Below, piece after piece: positions 24,261 through 33,172 of a stretch of 64,000 nucleotides of DNA; position 1 is the stretch's first letter; each line of letters opens with the position of its first letter. This DNA is from Stutzerimonas degradans (GTDB lineage: Bacteria; Pseudomonadota; Gammaproteobacteria; Pseudomonadales; Pseudomonadaceae): the NCBI RefSeq assembly GCF_024448505.1, contig NZ_JAMOHV010000002.1, positions 369,828-433,827 on the forward strand, given 5' to 3'. The notes below the pieces were generated by a model, which ran no database searches, was not told the origin of the DNA, and saw only the letters and a program-made list of their open reading frames with translations. The translations under genes were made by a program, and so were the position numbers.

Positions 24261-25193
24261 GTGAGCGCCGACTACCCCCGCGACCTAATCGGTTACGCCA
24301 GCAACCCGCCCCACCCCCAATGGCCAGGCGAGGCCCGCATCGCCCTGTCCTTCGTACTCAATTACGAGGAAGGCGGCGAACGCTGCGTGCTGCATGGCGA
24401 CAAGGAATCCGAGGCCTTTCTCTCCGAGATGGTCGCCGCGCAGCCGTTGCAGGGCGTGCGCCACATGAGCATGGAATCGCTCTATGAATACGGCAGCCGC
24501 GCCGGCGTCTGGCGTTTGCTCCGGCTGTTCAAGCGCCACGACATTCCGCTGACCATCTTCGCCGTCGCGATGGCCGCCCAGCGTCATCCAGAGGTGATCA
24601 AGGCGATGGTCGCCGACGGTCACGAGATCTGCAGCCACGGCTACCGCTGGATCGACTACCAGTACATGGACGAGGCCGAGGAGCGCGAGCACATGCTCGA
24701 GGCGATCCGCATCCTCACCGAACTGACCGGAGAACGCCCGCTGGGCTGGTACACCGGCCGCACCAGCCCCAACACCCGGCGCCTGGTACGCGAGGAAGGC
24801 GGCTTCCTCTATGACTCCGACACCTACGACGACGACCTGCCCTACTGGGACCCCGATTCGGCGCCGGTCAAACCGCATCTGGTGATTCCCTACACGCTGG
24901 ACACCAACGACATGCGCTTCACCCAGGTGCAGGGCTTCAACAGCGGCGACGACTTCTTCAATTACCTAAAGGATGCCTTCGACGTGCTCTATGCCGAAGG
25001 CTGCGAAGGCGCGCCGAAGATGCTGACCATCGGCATGCACTGCCGCCTGCTCGGGCGCCCGGCGCGCATGGCCGCGCTGGCCCGCTTCATCGACTACGTG
25101 AAGGGCCATGAGAAGGTCTGGTTCGCCCGCCGCGTCGATATCGCCCGCCACTGGCACGCCACTCACCCCATGACTGCGGAGCGCAACGCATGA
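24261..25193 (+). CDS. puuE: Allantoinase, polysaccharide-deacetylase-like (PuuE)
   Basis: 310-residue cofactor-type allantoinase that opens allantoin to allantoate. It has the polysaccharide deacetylase-like fold of PuuE, not the amidohydrolase fold of AllB. The RDLIGYASNPPHPQWPGEAR N-terminus, VLNYEEGGE, HEICSHGYRW and GWYTGRTSPNTRRLV blocks are characteristic. The GTG at 24261 is favoured: AGGA lies nine bases upstream, and the alternative upstream start at 24201 lies within the operator. Its stop overlaps the uraD start (ATGA). Confidence 0.93.
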   Translation: MSADYPRDLIGYASNPPHPQWPGEARIALSFVLNYEEGGERCVLHGDKESEAFLSEMVAAQPLQGVRHMSMESLYEYGSRAGVWRLLRLFKRHDIPLTIFAVAMAAQRHPEVIKAMVADGHEICSHGYRWIDYQYMDEAEEREHMLEAIRILTELTGERPLGWYTGRTSPNTRRLVREEGGFLYDSDTYDDDLPYWDPDSAPVKPHLVIPYTLDTNDMRFTQVQGFNSGDDFFNYLKDAFDVLYAEGCEGAPKMLTIGMHCRLLGRPARMAALARFIDYVKGHEKVWFARRVDIARHWHATHPMTAERNA

Positions 25194-25705
25194 GCGCGTT
25201 CAAGACCATCAAGCCTTCGACTCTCGACCGCGACGCCTTCGTCGCCACCTTTGCCGATGTCTACGAGCACTCACCGTGGGTCGCCGAAACCGTCTTCGAC
25301 GCCGGCGTCGACGCCACGCTGGACGACGTCGAGGTCATGCACCGCCGCCTGTCGCAGGTGATGCTCGCCGCCGACCACGCCACCCAACTGGCGCTGGTCA
25401 ACGCTCACCCGGACCTCGCCGGCAAGGCCGCGATTCGCGGCGAGCTGACCGCCGCCAGCACCAGCGAGCAGGCCGGCGCCGGCATCCACGAATGCACCGC
25501 CGAGGAGTTCGCCCGCTTCACCGAACTCAACGATGCCTACAAGGCCCGCTTCGGCTTCCCGTTCATCATGGCGGTCAAGGGCAGCGACCGGCACCAGATC
25601 CTCGCTGCGTTCGAGGAGCGTATCCACAACAGCCCCGAGCAGGAATTCGCCCGGGCGCTGGCGGAAATCAACAAGATCGCCCGGTTCCGGCTGGAGGCGA
25701 TGTAA
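25190..25705 (+). CDS. uraD: OHCU decarboxylase
   Basis: 171-residue enzyme that decarboxylates 2-oxo-4-hydroxy-4-carboxy-5-ureidoimidazoline to S-allantoin. The family pattern is seen: [13 protein letters not shown], the HPDLAGKAA segment with the catalytic His, TEEF-like [27 protein letters not shown] and a C-terminal helix. It is translationally coupled to puuE by a four-base overlap and followed after 64 bases by alc. Confidence 0.93.
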   Translation: MSAFKTIKPSTLDRDAFVATFADVYEHSPWVAETVFDAGVDATLDDVEVMHRRLSQVMLAADHATQLALVNAHPDLAGKAAIRGELTAASTSEQAGAGIHECTAEEFARFTELNDAYKARFGFPFIMAVKGSDRHQILAAFEERIHNSPEQEFARALAEINKIARFRLEAM

Positions 25706-25769
25706 CAGGCAACACCGCAACACAGGCAACAAAGGCAGAAACCGCTCAATTCCAATCAGGGCAGATGAC

Positions 25770-26765
25770 ATGAAAGCTTACGCCGCACCCTTCGAAAAAT
25801 ACGTCAACCTGGCCGACGCCCGTCTGGGCACCCGTGCCATTTCCGTCACCGATGACTGGTTCGCCGATGTCAACCGGATGTTCCAGTCCGGTCCGGCCGT
25901 ATGGAAGGAGGGCGTGTTCGATGACAACGGCAAGTGGATGGACGGCTGGGAGTCGCGCCGCAAGCGCTTCGAGGGCTATGACCACGCGGTGATCCGCCTT
26001 GGTGTGCCGGGCTGGATCAAGGGTGTGGACATCGACACCAGCTTCTTCCGCGGCAACGTGCCGCCGTCGGCCTCGCTGGAAGCCTGCTTCGTCGCCGAGG
26101 GTGACCCGCGCGAAGACACGGTCTGGACGGAGATCCTTCCGGCGGTGGACCTCAAGGGCGACAGCCACCACTACCACGAGATCGCCTGCGAGCAGCCGGT
26201 CAGCCACCTGCGTTTCAATATCTACCCGGACGGCGGTGTGGCGCGTCTGCGCGTGCACGGCATCCCCTATCGCGACTGGAGCAGCATCGGCGACAACGAG
26301 CAGGTCGACCTGGCTGCCGCGCTCAACGGCGGCCGCGCGCTGGCCTGCTCCGACGAGCACTTCGGCCGCATGAGCAACATCCTCAACCCGAACCGCGGCG
26401 AGAACATGGGTGACGGCTGGGAAACCGCCCGCCGCCGCACGCCGGGCAATGACTGGGTGATCGTCGCCCTCGGCCATCCGGGCGAGATCGAGCGCATCGT
26501 CGTCGACACCCTGCACTTCAAGGGCAACTACCCGGACAGCTGCACCATCCAGGCGGCCTACGTGAAGGGCGGCACCGACAGCCAGATCGAGACCCAGAGC
26601 CTGTTCTGGCGCGAACTGCTGCCGAGCCAGAAGCTCTCCATGCACGCCGAGCACGAGTTCGTCGAGCAGATCGCCAAGCTCGGCCCGGTGACCCACGTGC
26701 GCCTGAACATCTTCCCGGACGGCGGCGTCAGCCGGCTGCGCCTGTTCGGCAAGGTGGCGCGCTGA
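25770..26765 (+). CDS. alc: Allantoicase
   Basis: 331-residue enzyme that hydrolyses allantoate to ureidoglycolate and urea. It is built of two homologous allantoicase repeats: each half contains an [15 protein letters not shown] / [15 protein letters not shown] strand motif (about residues 147-162 and 312-327) and a WxxGWE-type segment ([18 protein letters not shown]). An AGGG lies about nine bases before the ATG; a longer upstream frame is a continuation without function. It is part of the puuE-uraD-alc-allA operon. Confidence 0.95.
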   Translation: MKAYAAPFEKYVNLADARLGTRAISVTDDWFADVNRMFQSGPAVWKEGVFDDNGKWMDGWESRRKRFEGYDHAVIRLGVPGWIKGVDIDTSFFRGNVPPSASLEACFVAEGDPREDTVWTEILPAVDLKGDSHHYHEIACEQPVSHLRFNIYPDGGVARLRVHGIPYRDWSSIGDNEQVDLAAALNGGRALACSDEHFGRMSNILNPNRGENMGDGWETARRRTPGNDWVIVALGHPGEIERIVVDTLHFKGNYPDSCTIQAAYVKGGTDSQIETQSLFWRELLPSQKLSMHAEHEFVEQIAKLGPVTHVRLNIFPDGGVSRLRLFGKVAR

Positions 26766-26824
26766 GTCACGGGCAGGGCGGCGCACGTCGCCCTGCCTCC
26801 CACCCCATTAATAACGAGATTGCC

Positions 26825-27328
26825 ATGCGTACGCTGACCATCGAACCGCTGACCAAGGAAGCCTTCGCCCCCTTCGGCGACGTCATCGAGACCGAGGGCA
26901 GCGACTATTTCATGATCAACAACGGCTCCACCCGCCGCTATCACAAGCTGGCAACGGTGGAGACCGCACAGCCGGACGACCGCGCCATCATCAGCATCTT
27001 CGCCGCCGAAGCGCTCGAGATGCCGCTGGTCATCCGCATGCTGGAACGTCATCCGCTGGGCAGTCAGGCCTTCGTGCCACTGCACGGCAACCCCTTTCTG
27101 GTCGTGGTCGCGCCACTTGGCGATGCACCTGTACCGGGCCACGTCCGCGCATTCGCCAGCAATGGCAGGCAGGGCGTCAATTACCACCGCGGCGTCTGGC
27201 ACCACCCGGTGCTGACGATCGAAAAGCGGGATGAATTCCTGGTGGTCGATCGCAGCGGTTCTGGCAACAACTGCGACGAGTACTTCTTCACGGAGGACCA
27301 GCAACTCCTCCTCGACCCCCAACCCTAA
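26825..27328 (+). CDS. allA: Ureidoglycolate lyase
   Basis: 167-residue cupin-type enzyme that splits ureidoglycolate into glyoxylate and urea, ending the urate route. Typical motifs are EAFAPFGDVIE near the N-terminus, the cupin HPLGSQAFVPLHG, and GVNYHRGVWHHPVL with the metal-binding histidines. It follows alc by 59 bases and precedes puuD by 48, in the same orientation. Confidence 0.94.
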   Translation: MRTLTIEPLTKEAFAPFGDVIETEGSDYFMINNGSTRRYHKLATVETAQPDDRAIISIFAAEALEMPLVIRMLERHPLGSQAFVPLHGNPFLVVVAPLGDAPVPGHVRAFASNGRQGVNYHRGVWHHPVLTIEKRDEFLVVDRSGSGNNCDEYFFTEDQQLLLDPQP

Positions 27329-27376
27329 TAAGAAAGCCCGGCCCTCTCTGCGAAGGTCGGGAAGAGGTACGTAAAA

Positions 27377-28606
27377 ATGGATGCTCATCTGACCGAATGG
27401 CTAAACTTGGGAATCCGCTGGATTCACATGATCGTCGGCATCGCCTGGATCGGTGCTTCGTTCTATTTCGTCTGGCTGGAGAACAACCTCAACCGCAGCA
27501 ACCCGCGCGAAGGGCTATCGGGTGACCTCTGGGCCATCCACGGCGGCGGTATCTACCATCTGGAGAAATACAAGCTGGCTCCCCCGCAGATGCCGGAGAA
27601 CCTGCACTGGTTCAAGTGGGAGGCCTACACCACCTGGCTGTCGGGCGTCGCCCTGCTGCTGGTGGTCTACTACCTCAACCCGAGCCTGTACCTGATCGCA
27701 CCGGGCGTCGAGCTGTCCCCCGCCGCTGCGGTGGCCATCGGCTTCGGTTCGCTGATCGTCGGCTGGTTCATCTATGACCTGCTCTGCGATTCGCCGTTGG
27801 GCAAGACCCCGGCACTGCTCGGCCTGGTGCTGTTCGTGCTGGTGATCACCGCCTGCTGGGGCTACACGCAGATCTTCAGCGGCCGCGCGGCCTACATCCA
27901 CACCGGCGCGCTGCTCGGCACCATCATGGTCGGCAACGTGTTCCGCATCATCATGCCGGCGCAGCGCGCATTGGTCGCCGCCATCGAGCAGAACCGCACG
28001 CCCGACCCGGTGCTGCCGGCCAAGGGCCTGCTGCGCTCGCGGCACAACAACTACTTCACCCTGCCGGTGCTGTTCATCATGATCAGCAACCACTTCCCGA
28101 GCACCTACGGCAGTCAGTACAACTGGCTGATCCTCGCCGGTCTGGCAGCACTCTCGGTCCTGGTGCGGCACTTCTTCAACACCCGCCACGACAGCAACCG
28201 TTTCGCCTGGGCACTGCCGGCAGCAGCCGTCGGCATGGTCTGCCTGGCCTTCGTCACCACGCCGAATCGCCAGCCGACCGCGCCGAACCTCGCTGCCACC
28301 CCGGCCGAACGCGCCAGCGCAGCGGCCGCCGCCCATGCGCAGGGCTCGATGTTCGAGGAGGTCAACGAGGTGATCCACGAGCGCTGCACCGTCTGCCATT
28401 CGGCCAATCCGAGCAGTCCGATGTTCAGTGCGGCGCCGGCTGGCGTGATGTTCGATACCCCTGAGCAGATCCGTCAGCAGGCCGCGCGCATCCATGCGCA
28501 GAGCGTCGCCAGCCAGATCATGCCGCTGGGCAACATCACTCAGATGACCCAGGACGAGCGAGACCTGCTTGCCAGCTGGATCGCCCAGGGCGCCAGCATC
28601 GAGTGA
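27377..28606 (+). CDS. puuD: Membrane urate oxidase PuuD with C-terminal cytochrome c
   Basis: 409-residue integral-membrane urate hydroxylase. Residues 1-295 form eight or nine membrane helices, starting with the conserved NLGIRWIHMIVGIAWIGASFYFVWLEN (histidines suited to heme or quinone binding). Residues 320-409 form a periplasmic cytochrome c domain with CTVCH at 337-341 and a likely Met ligand in IMPLGN. PuuD-type enzymes pass electrons from urate to the respiratory chain and so do not make hydrogen peroxide as soluble uricase does. It completes the pathway with hiuH and uraD. Confidence 0.93.
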   Translation: MDAHLTEWLNLGIRWIHMIVGIAWIGASFYFVWLENNLNRSNPREGLSGDLWAIHGGGIYHLEKYKLAPPQMPENLHWFKWEAYTTWLSGVALLLVVYYLNPSLYLIAPGVELSPAAAVAIGFGSLIVGWFIYDLLCDSPLGKTPALLGLVLFVLVITACWGYTQIFSGRAAYIHTGALLGTIMVGNVFRIIMPAQRALVAAIEQNRTPDPVLPAKGLLRSRHNNYFTLPVLFIMISNHFPSTYGSQYNWLILAGLAALSVLVRHFFNTRHDSNRFAWALPAAAVGMVCLAFVTTPNRQPTAPNLAATPAERASAAAAAHAQGSMFEEVNEVIHERCTVCHSANPSSPMFSAAPAGVMFDTPEQIRQQAARIHAQSVASQIMPLGNITQMTQDERDLLASWIAQGASIE

Positions 28607-28613
28607 CACCCCC

Positions 28614-28639
28614 GGGCCGTACCTCTTCGGGTACGGCCC
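28614..28639 (+). terminator. Hairpin after puuD
   Basis: Perfect ten-base stem GGGCCGTACC / GGTACGGCCC with a six-base loop, eight bases after the puuD stop. No strong T run follows, so it may act as a weak terminator or an mRNA 3' stabiliser. Confidence 0.6.
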
Positions 28640-28740
28640 GATCATTCCTATAAAAGCCAACGCTGCACGACGAAATACCCGGCCCCTTCTCGAGGGCGCT
28701 ATCGCGAAAGCCAACAACAAGAATCGCCCGAGGTGTTTTG

Positions 28741-30072
28741 ATGAACGACCAGAATCCGCCCGCCGAGCGGCGGTTGCCGCCCCTGCAACTGCTGCTGGTG
28801 AGCCTGCAGCACGTGCTGCTGATGTACGGCGGCGCCGTTGCCGTGCCGCTGATCATCGGCCAGGCGGCCGGCCTGTCGCGCGAGGAGATCGCCCTGCTGA
28901 TCAATGCCGATCTGCTGGTGGCGGGCATCGCCACGCTGGTGCAGTCGCTGGGGATCGGCCCGGCCGGCATCCGCATGCCGGTGATGATGGGCGCCAGCTT
29001 CGCCGCGGTGAGCAGCATGGTGGTGATGGCCGGCATGCCCGGCGTCGGTCTCACCGGCATCTTCGGCGCGACCATCGCGGCCGGCCTGTTCGGCCTGCTG
29101 ATCGCCCCCTTCGTCTGCAAGATCGTGCGCTTCTTCCCGCCGCTGGTAACCGGCACGGTGATCACCTCGATCGGCCTCTCGCTGTTCCCGGTGGCGGTCA
29201 ACTGGGCCGGCGGCGGCAGCGGCGCGACGCAGTTCGGCGCGCTGCACTACTTGGGCGTGGCGACTGCGGTGCTGGTCACGATCCTGCTGATCAACCAGTT
29301 CATGCGCGGCTTCTGGGTCAATGTCTCGGTGCTGATCGGCATGGCGCTGGGCTACGTGCTGGCCGGCATGCTGGGGATGGTCGATCTGTCCGGCCTGGCG
29401 CAGACGCCGGGGCTGCAGGTGGTGACGCCGAACCACTTCGGCGCGCCGACCTTCTCGCTCGCGCCGATCCTGTCGATGTGCCTGGTGGTGGTGATCATCT
29501 TCGTCGAGTCGGCGGGCATGTTCCTCGCGCTCGGGAAGATCACCGGCGAAACCGTCGATCCGCAACGCCTGCGCCGCGGGCTGCTGTGCGACGCCGGCGC
29601 AACCTTCTTCGCCGGCTTCATGAACACCTTCACCCACTCCTCGTTCGCGCAGAACATCGGCCTGGTGCAGATGACCGGCGTGCGCAGCCGCTATGTCACC
29701 GCGCTGGCCGGAGTCATCCTGATCAGCCTCAGCCTGCTGCCCAAGGCGGCGTTTCTGGTTGCCTCGATTCCGGCCGCCGTGCTCGGCGGCGCCGGCATCG
29801 CCATGTTCGGCATGGTTGCCGCCACCGGTATCAAGATTCTCCAGGAAGCCGACATCGCCGACCGGCGCAACCAGCTGCTGGTGGCCGTGAGCATCGGCCT
29901 GGGCATGGTGCCGGTGATCCGTCCGGAGTTCTTCGCCCATCTGCCGCAGTGGATGGAGCCGATCACCCATAGCGGCATCGCCGTGGCGACCATCAGCGCG
30001 GTGACGCTCAACCTGCTGTTCAACGTGCTCGGCGGCACCGAGCGCAGCCTGCTCACCGGCGCGAGCCACTGA
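28741..30072 (+). CDS. NCS2-family urate/xanthine permease
   Basis: 443-residue nucleobase symporter of the NCS2 (UraA/XanQ/UacT/PucK) branch, distinct from the AZG-type permease at 20682. Motifs include LLVSLQHVLLMYGGAVAVPLIIG at the N-terminus, the GIRMPVMMGASFAAVSSM segment, VVIIFVESAGMFLALGKITG and the NTFTHSSFAQNIGLVQMTGVRSR signature. The Q/N-N-x-G block is that of urate/xanthine transporters. AGGTG lies five bases before the ATG. Its position after puuD supports urate as substrate, but specificity is inferred. Confidence 0.9.
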   Translation: MNDQNPPAERRLPPLQLLLVSLQHVLLMYGGAVAVPLIIGQAAGLSREEIALLINADLLVAGIATLVQSLGIGPAGIRMPVMMGASFAAVSSMVVMAGMPGVGLTGIFGATIAAGLFGLLIAPFVCKIVRFFPPLVTGTVITSIGLSLFPVAVNWAGGGSGATQFGALHYLGVATAVLVTILLINQFMRGFWVNVSVLIGMALGYVLAGMLGMVDLSGLAQTPGLQVVTPNHFGAPTFSLAPILSMCLVVVIIFVESAGMFLALGKITGETVDPQRLRRGLLCDAGATFFAGFMNTFTHSSFAQNIGLVQMTGVRSRYVTALAGVILISLSLLPKAAFLVASIPAAVLGGAGIAMFGMVAATGIKILQEADIADRRNQLLVAVSIGLGMVPVIRPEFFAHLPQWMEPITHSGIAVATISAVTLNLLFNVLGGTERSLLTGASH

Positions 30073-30089
30073 GTACCCCGCCCGTCGAT

Positions 30090-30124
30090 CACGAGGCCCG
30101 CCATTGGCGGGCTTCGTGCTTTTC
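30090..30124 (+). terminator. Terminator after the NCS2 permease
   Basis: Stem CACGA-GCCCGCC / GGCGGGC-TCGTG with a short loop, then CTTTT. It lies 18 bases past the permease stop and closes the purine catabolic unit. Confidence 0.78.
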
Positions 30125-30212
30125 GCGAAAACGAATTGCGATCGATCATCCACGGATTCGCCGGCTTGGCTAAAATGCGCGCCCCGCCATCGCCGCCGGA
30201 CACCTTCCCCCG

Positions 30213-31793
30213 ATGATTGAAGCCAGCTGGATCGCCTTCGCCTTCACCCTGGGCCTGATCGCCCGCGCCATCGGCCTGCCGCCGCTGATCGGCTACCTGG
30301 GCGCCGGCTTCGCCCTGGCGGCAGTGGGCGATCACGTCGGCGTCGGCCGCCAGGATGGCGTGATCCTGCAGCATCTGGCGCACCTCGGCGTGCTCCTGCT
30401 GCTGTTCACCGTCGGCCTCAAGCTCAAGTTGAGCAACCTGGTGCGCCGCGAGGTGATCGGCGGCAGCCTGCTGCACTTCGCCATTTCCAGCGTGCTGGTG
30501 TTGCCGGCCATCGTGCTGGTGTTCGACGCCAGCTGGCGCGACAGCCTGTTGCTGGCCATCGCGCTGTCATTCTCCAGCACCGTGCTGGCGGCCAAGGTGC
30601 TGGAAGGCAAGCGCGAACTGAAGGCCTTCCACGGCCGGGTGGCGATCGGCGTGCTGATCATCCAGGACCTCATCGCGCTGGTGGTCATGAGCCTGGCGGC
30701 CGGCCAGGTGCCGTCGCCGTGGGCGCTGCTGGTGTTCCTGCTGCCGCTGCTGCGCCCGGTGCTGTTCCGCCTGCTCGACCACAGCGGCCATGAGGAGCTG
30801 ATGGTCCTGCTCGGCCTGATGCTGGCACTGGTGGTCGGCGGCATGGGATTCGAGGCGGTCGGGCTGAGTTCGGAACTCGGTGCGCTGGCCTTCGGTGCCA
30901 TGCTCGCCAAGCACAAGCGCGCCACCGAACTTTCCAACTCGCTGTGGGCGATCAAGGAAGTGTTCCTGGTCGGCTTCTTCCTGCAGATCGGCATCGGCGG
31001 CCTGCCGGATACCAACGCGATGATCTTCGCCACGGTCGTGGCACTGCTGCTGCCGCTCAAGGGCATGCTGTTCTTCTTCCTGTTCCTCAGCTTCCGCCTG
31101 CGCGCACGCAGTGCGTTCCTCAGCGCCTCGAGCCTGACCAACTACAGCGAATTCGGCCTGATTGTCGCCAGCGTGGTGCTGCCGCAATGGCTGACGCCGC
31201 TGGCGATCAGCGTGGCGCTGTCGTTCGTGGTCTCCGCACAGCTCAACCGCTTCGCCCACCCGGCCTACGAACGCTTGGCCAAATGGCTGATCCCGCTGGA
31301 ACGCAATACCCGCCATCCCGACGAGCAGCCGGTGTCGCTGGGCGATGCGCAAATTCTGGTGATGGGCATGGGCCGGACCGGGCGCGCCGCCTACGATCAC
31401 CTGCTGCGCAAAGGGTTTCGCCTGGCCAGCCTGGACTCTGACCCGGTGATGGTCGAGCGCAACGTCGCCGAAGGGCGCAACGTGTTCTTCGCCGACGCCG
31501 AGGACCAGATGTTCTGGCAGAACCTGCAGATGAACGACGTGAAGGCCGTGGTGCTGGCGATGAACGATGCCGAGGCGAAGATCATCTCCACCACCAAGCT
31601 GCGCTCGATCGGCTTCAAGGGGCTGATCGTCTCCCACGCGCTGTACGAAGACATCGCCGAGCGCATCCAGGCGGCCGGCGCCGATCACACCTACCTGACC
31701 ATGACCGAAGCCGGCACCGGCCTCGCCGAGAACGTCGCGCGGGAACTGCTGCCCGAAGAGGTGCGGCCCGCCGCCGAACGATTGGTCGGATGA
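30213..31793 (+). CDS. CPA2-type monovalent cation:proton antiporter with RCK domain
   Basis: 526 residues. About twelve N-terminal helices form a Na+/H+ exchanger domain (GLPPLIGYLGAGFAL, LLLFTVGLKLKL, SFSSTVLAAKVLEGK, GALAFGAMLA). They are followed from about residue 380 by a Rossmann-type TrkA-N/RCK domain (ILVMGMGRTGRAAYDHL). This is the KefB/KefC/YbaL arrangement, in which the nucleotide-binding domain gates K+ or Na+ efflux. It has its own upstream gap after a terminator. Its link to purine metabolism is positional only. Confidence 0.9.
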   Translation: MIEASWIAFAFTLGLIARAIGLPPLIGYLGAGFALAAVGDHVGVGRQDGVILQHLAHLGVLLLLFTVGLKLKLSNLVRREVIGGSLLHFAISSVLVLPAIVLVFDASWRDSLLLAIALSFSSTVLAAKVLEGKRELKAFHGRVAIGVLIIQDLIALVVMSLAAGQVPSPWALLVFLLPLLRPVLFRLLDHSGHEELMVLLGLMLALVVGGMGFEAVGLSSELGALAFGAMLAKHKRATELSNSLWAIKEVFLVGFFLQIGIGGLPDTNAMIFATVVALLLPLKGMLFFFLFLSFRLRARSAFLSASSLTNYSEFGLIVASVVLPQWLTPLAISVALSFVVSAQLNRFAHPAYERLAKWLIPLERNTRHPDEQPVSLGDAQILVMGMGRTGRAAYDHLLRKGFRLASLDSDPVMVERNVAEGRNVFFADAEDQMFWQNLQMNDVKAVVLAMNDAEAKIISTTKLRSIGFKGLIVSHALYEDIAERIQAAGADHTYLTMTEAGTGLAENVARELLPEEVRPAAERLVG

Positions 31794-32174
31794 ACGGCAG
31801 AAATAATTGTGCACAATCCGTGCATCTTGTTGTTTAAAACACTGTGCACAGGTTGTTATAGTCTGCCCATCCCGCGTTCCTTCTCGCCGTGCGGCGCGCG
31901 GGTGTCGGAGGCGCCGTGAAGCCTCTCAAGCCGAACAACAACAAATAAGGCAGGCTTAACCATGACCGCAATCCGCAGCGCTGCCGCTCGCCATCGCCGT
32001 ACCGGCCGAGCAGCCCATGCCCACCCGCCCGATTTAGTCCACGCATCCTCGTCTTCCGACGATGCGTTCGCGGCGCCATCGCTTTGCGCCCTTGCACCGC
32101 CCGGCGCATCACCGACAATACGCGCCGCTCACTGCCCGGCTTCACGCACGAAGATTTCCACAGGGACCACCACC
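31794..32174 (+). promoter_or_regulatory. Regulatory region of the tsx-like gene
   Basis: This 381-base gap contains the palindromes ATTGTGCACAAT (31806-31817) and CTGTGCACAG (31842-31851), followed by the promoter-like TTATAG near 31857-31862. The first repeats the site upstream of the GntR gene. The rest (31962-32174) is an open frame continuous with the tsx-like gene but without protein-like composition. It is most likely leader sequence. Confidence 0.6.
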
Positions 32175-32999
32175 ATGCATTTCAAGACCGCCCCGCTCTG
32201 CCTCGCCCTCGCCGGCAGCCTTCTCGCCGCCCCCGCGATGGCCGGTGATGCGCTGCTCTGGCAGGACAACAGCCTGACCTATCTGTACGGCAAGGATTAC
32301 AAGATCGACCCGGACACCCAACAGACCGTCACCTTCGAGCACGCCAGCGGCTGGACCTGGGGTGACATGTTCCTGTTCGTCGACAACATCTGGTACAACG
32401 GCCCCAACGGCAACGACGGCCACACCTACTACGGCGAGTTCAGCCCGCGCCTGTCGCTGGGCAAGATCAGCGGCCAGGACCTGTCGTTCGGCCCGATCAA
32501 GGACGTGCTGATCGCCGCCACCTACGAGCGCGGCGAAAGCCAGGCCGACGGCACACCGAACCAGAACTACCTGCTCGGCCCGGCGGTGGACCTCAACGTA
32601 CCCGGCTTCGACCGCCTGGCCCTGAACCTCTACTACCGCAAGCCCGACGGCAGCACCGGCAAACCCTCCGGCCAGTGGCAGCTGACTCCGACCTGGGCGA
32701 TGACCTTCCCGGTGGGCAAGTCGGACATCCTCTTCGACGGTTTCATCGACTGGGTGATCAACGACGCCGGTTCCGAACGGCGCGGCGACTTCATCTCGCG
32801 GAACCTGCACATCGTGCCGCAGATCAAGTACGACCTGGGCAAAGCACTGGACTACACCCCCGGACGGCTCTATGTCGGTATCGAGTACGATTACTGGTCG
32901 GACAAGTACGGCATCGAGGACGGCGGCTACGTCAGCCGCAACTTCGTCGGCAAGACCGATCAGAGCACCTTCAGCGCCATCGTCAAGGCGCATTTCTAA
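32175..32999 (+). CDS. Tsx/OmpK-type nucleoside outer membrane channel
   Basis: 274-residue outer-membrane beta-barrel protein. The signal peptide MHFKTAPLCLALAGSLLAAPAMAG is cleaved after AMA. The barrel has Trp/Tyr/Asp-rich strands (LLWQDNSLTYLYGKDY, FEHASGWTWGDMFLFVD, IEYDYWSDKYGI) and a C-terminal Phe for outer-membrane insertion. The pattern resembles Tsx/OmpK nucleoside channels. The frame is open to 31962 with a possible ATG there, but the signal peptide fixes 32175. Between the purine cluster and the chemoreceptor, and preceded by palindromes shared with the GntR gene, it is a good candidate purine entry channel. Confidence 0.8.
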   Translation: MHFKTAPLCLALAGSLLAAPAMAGDALLWQDNSLTYLYGKDYKIDPDTQQTVTFEHASGWTWGDMFLFVDNIWYNGPNGNDGHTYYGEFSPRLSLGKISGQDLSFGPIKDVLIAATYERGESQADGTPNQNYLLGPAVDLNVPGFDRLALNLYYRKPDGSTGKPSGQWQLTPTWAMTFPVGKSDILFDGFIDWVINDAGSERRGDFISRNLHIVPQIKYDLGKALDYTPGRLYVGIEYDYWSDKYGIEDGGYVSRNFVGKTDQSTFSAIVKAHF

Positions 33000-33027
33000 G
33001 GTCTGCTACGGGCCTGATACGGCAAAG

Positions 33028-33057
33028 AAAAAGGCGACCTGCGGGTCGCCTTTTTCT
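33028..33057. terminator. Bidirectional terminator between tsx-like gene and chemoreceptor
   Basis: Stem AAAAAGGCGACC / GGTCGCCTTTTT with a four-base loop, A run on one side and T run on the other. It ends the tsx-like transcript and can also stop the convergent chemoreceptor transcript that ends at 33173. Confidence 0.85.
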
Positions 33058-33172
33058 TGGTTCGGCCAGTGTTGTCGTAGCCCGCGATTACCGAGCGCAC
33101 TCGGTAATCAGCGTGCGGCAAAGCAGTCTCGCCGCGCCGGCAATCCCGGCCCTACCAGCCCAAGCAACCCCT

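Noticed and set aside
28699..30153. Minus-strand frame opposite the NCS2 permease, rich in His, Gln and Arg
   Set aside because: Shadow of a membrane-protein gene (Leu/Val codons read in reverse give Gln/His/Asp).
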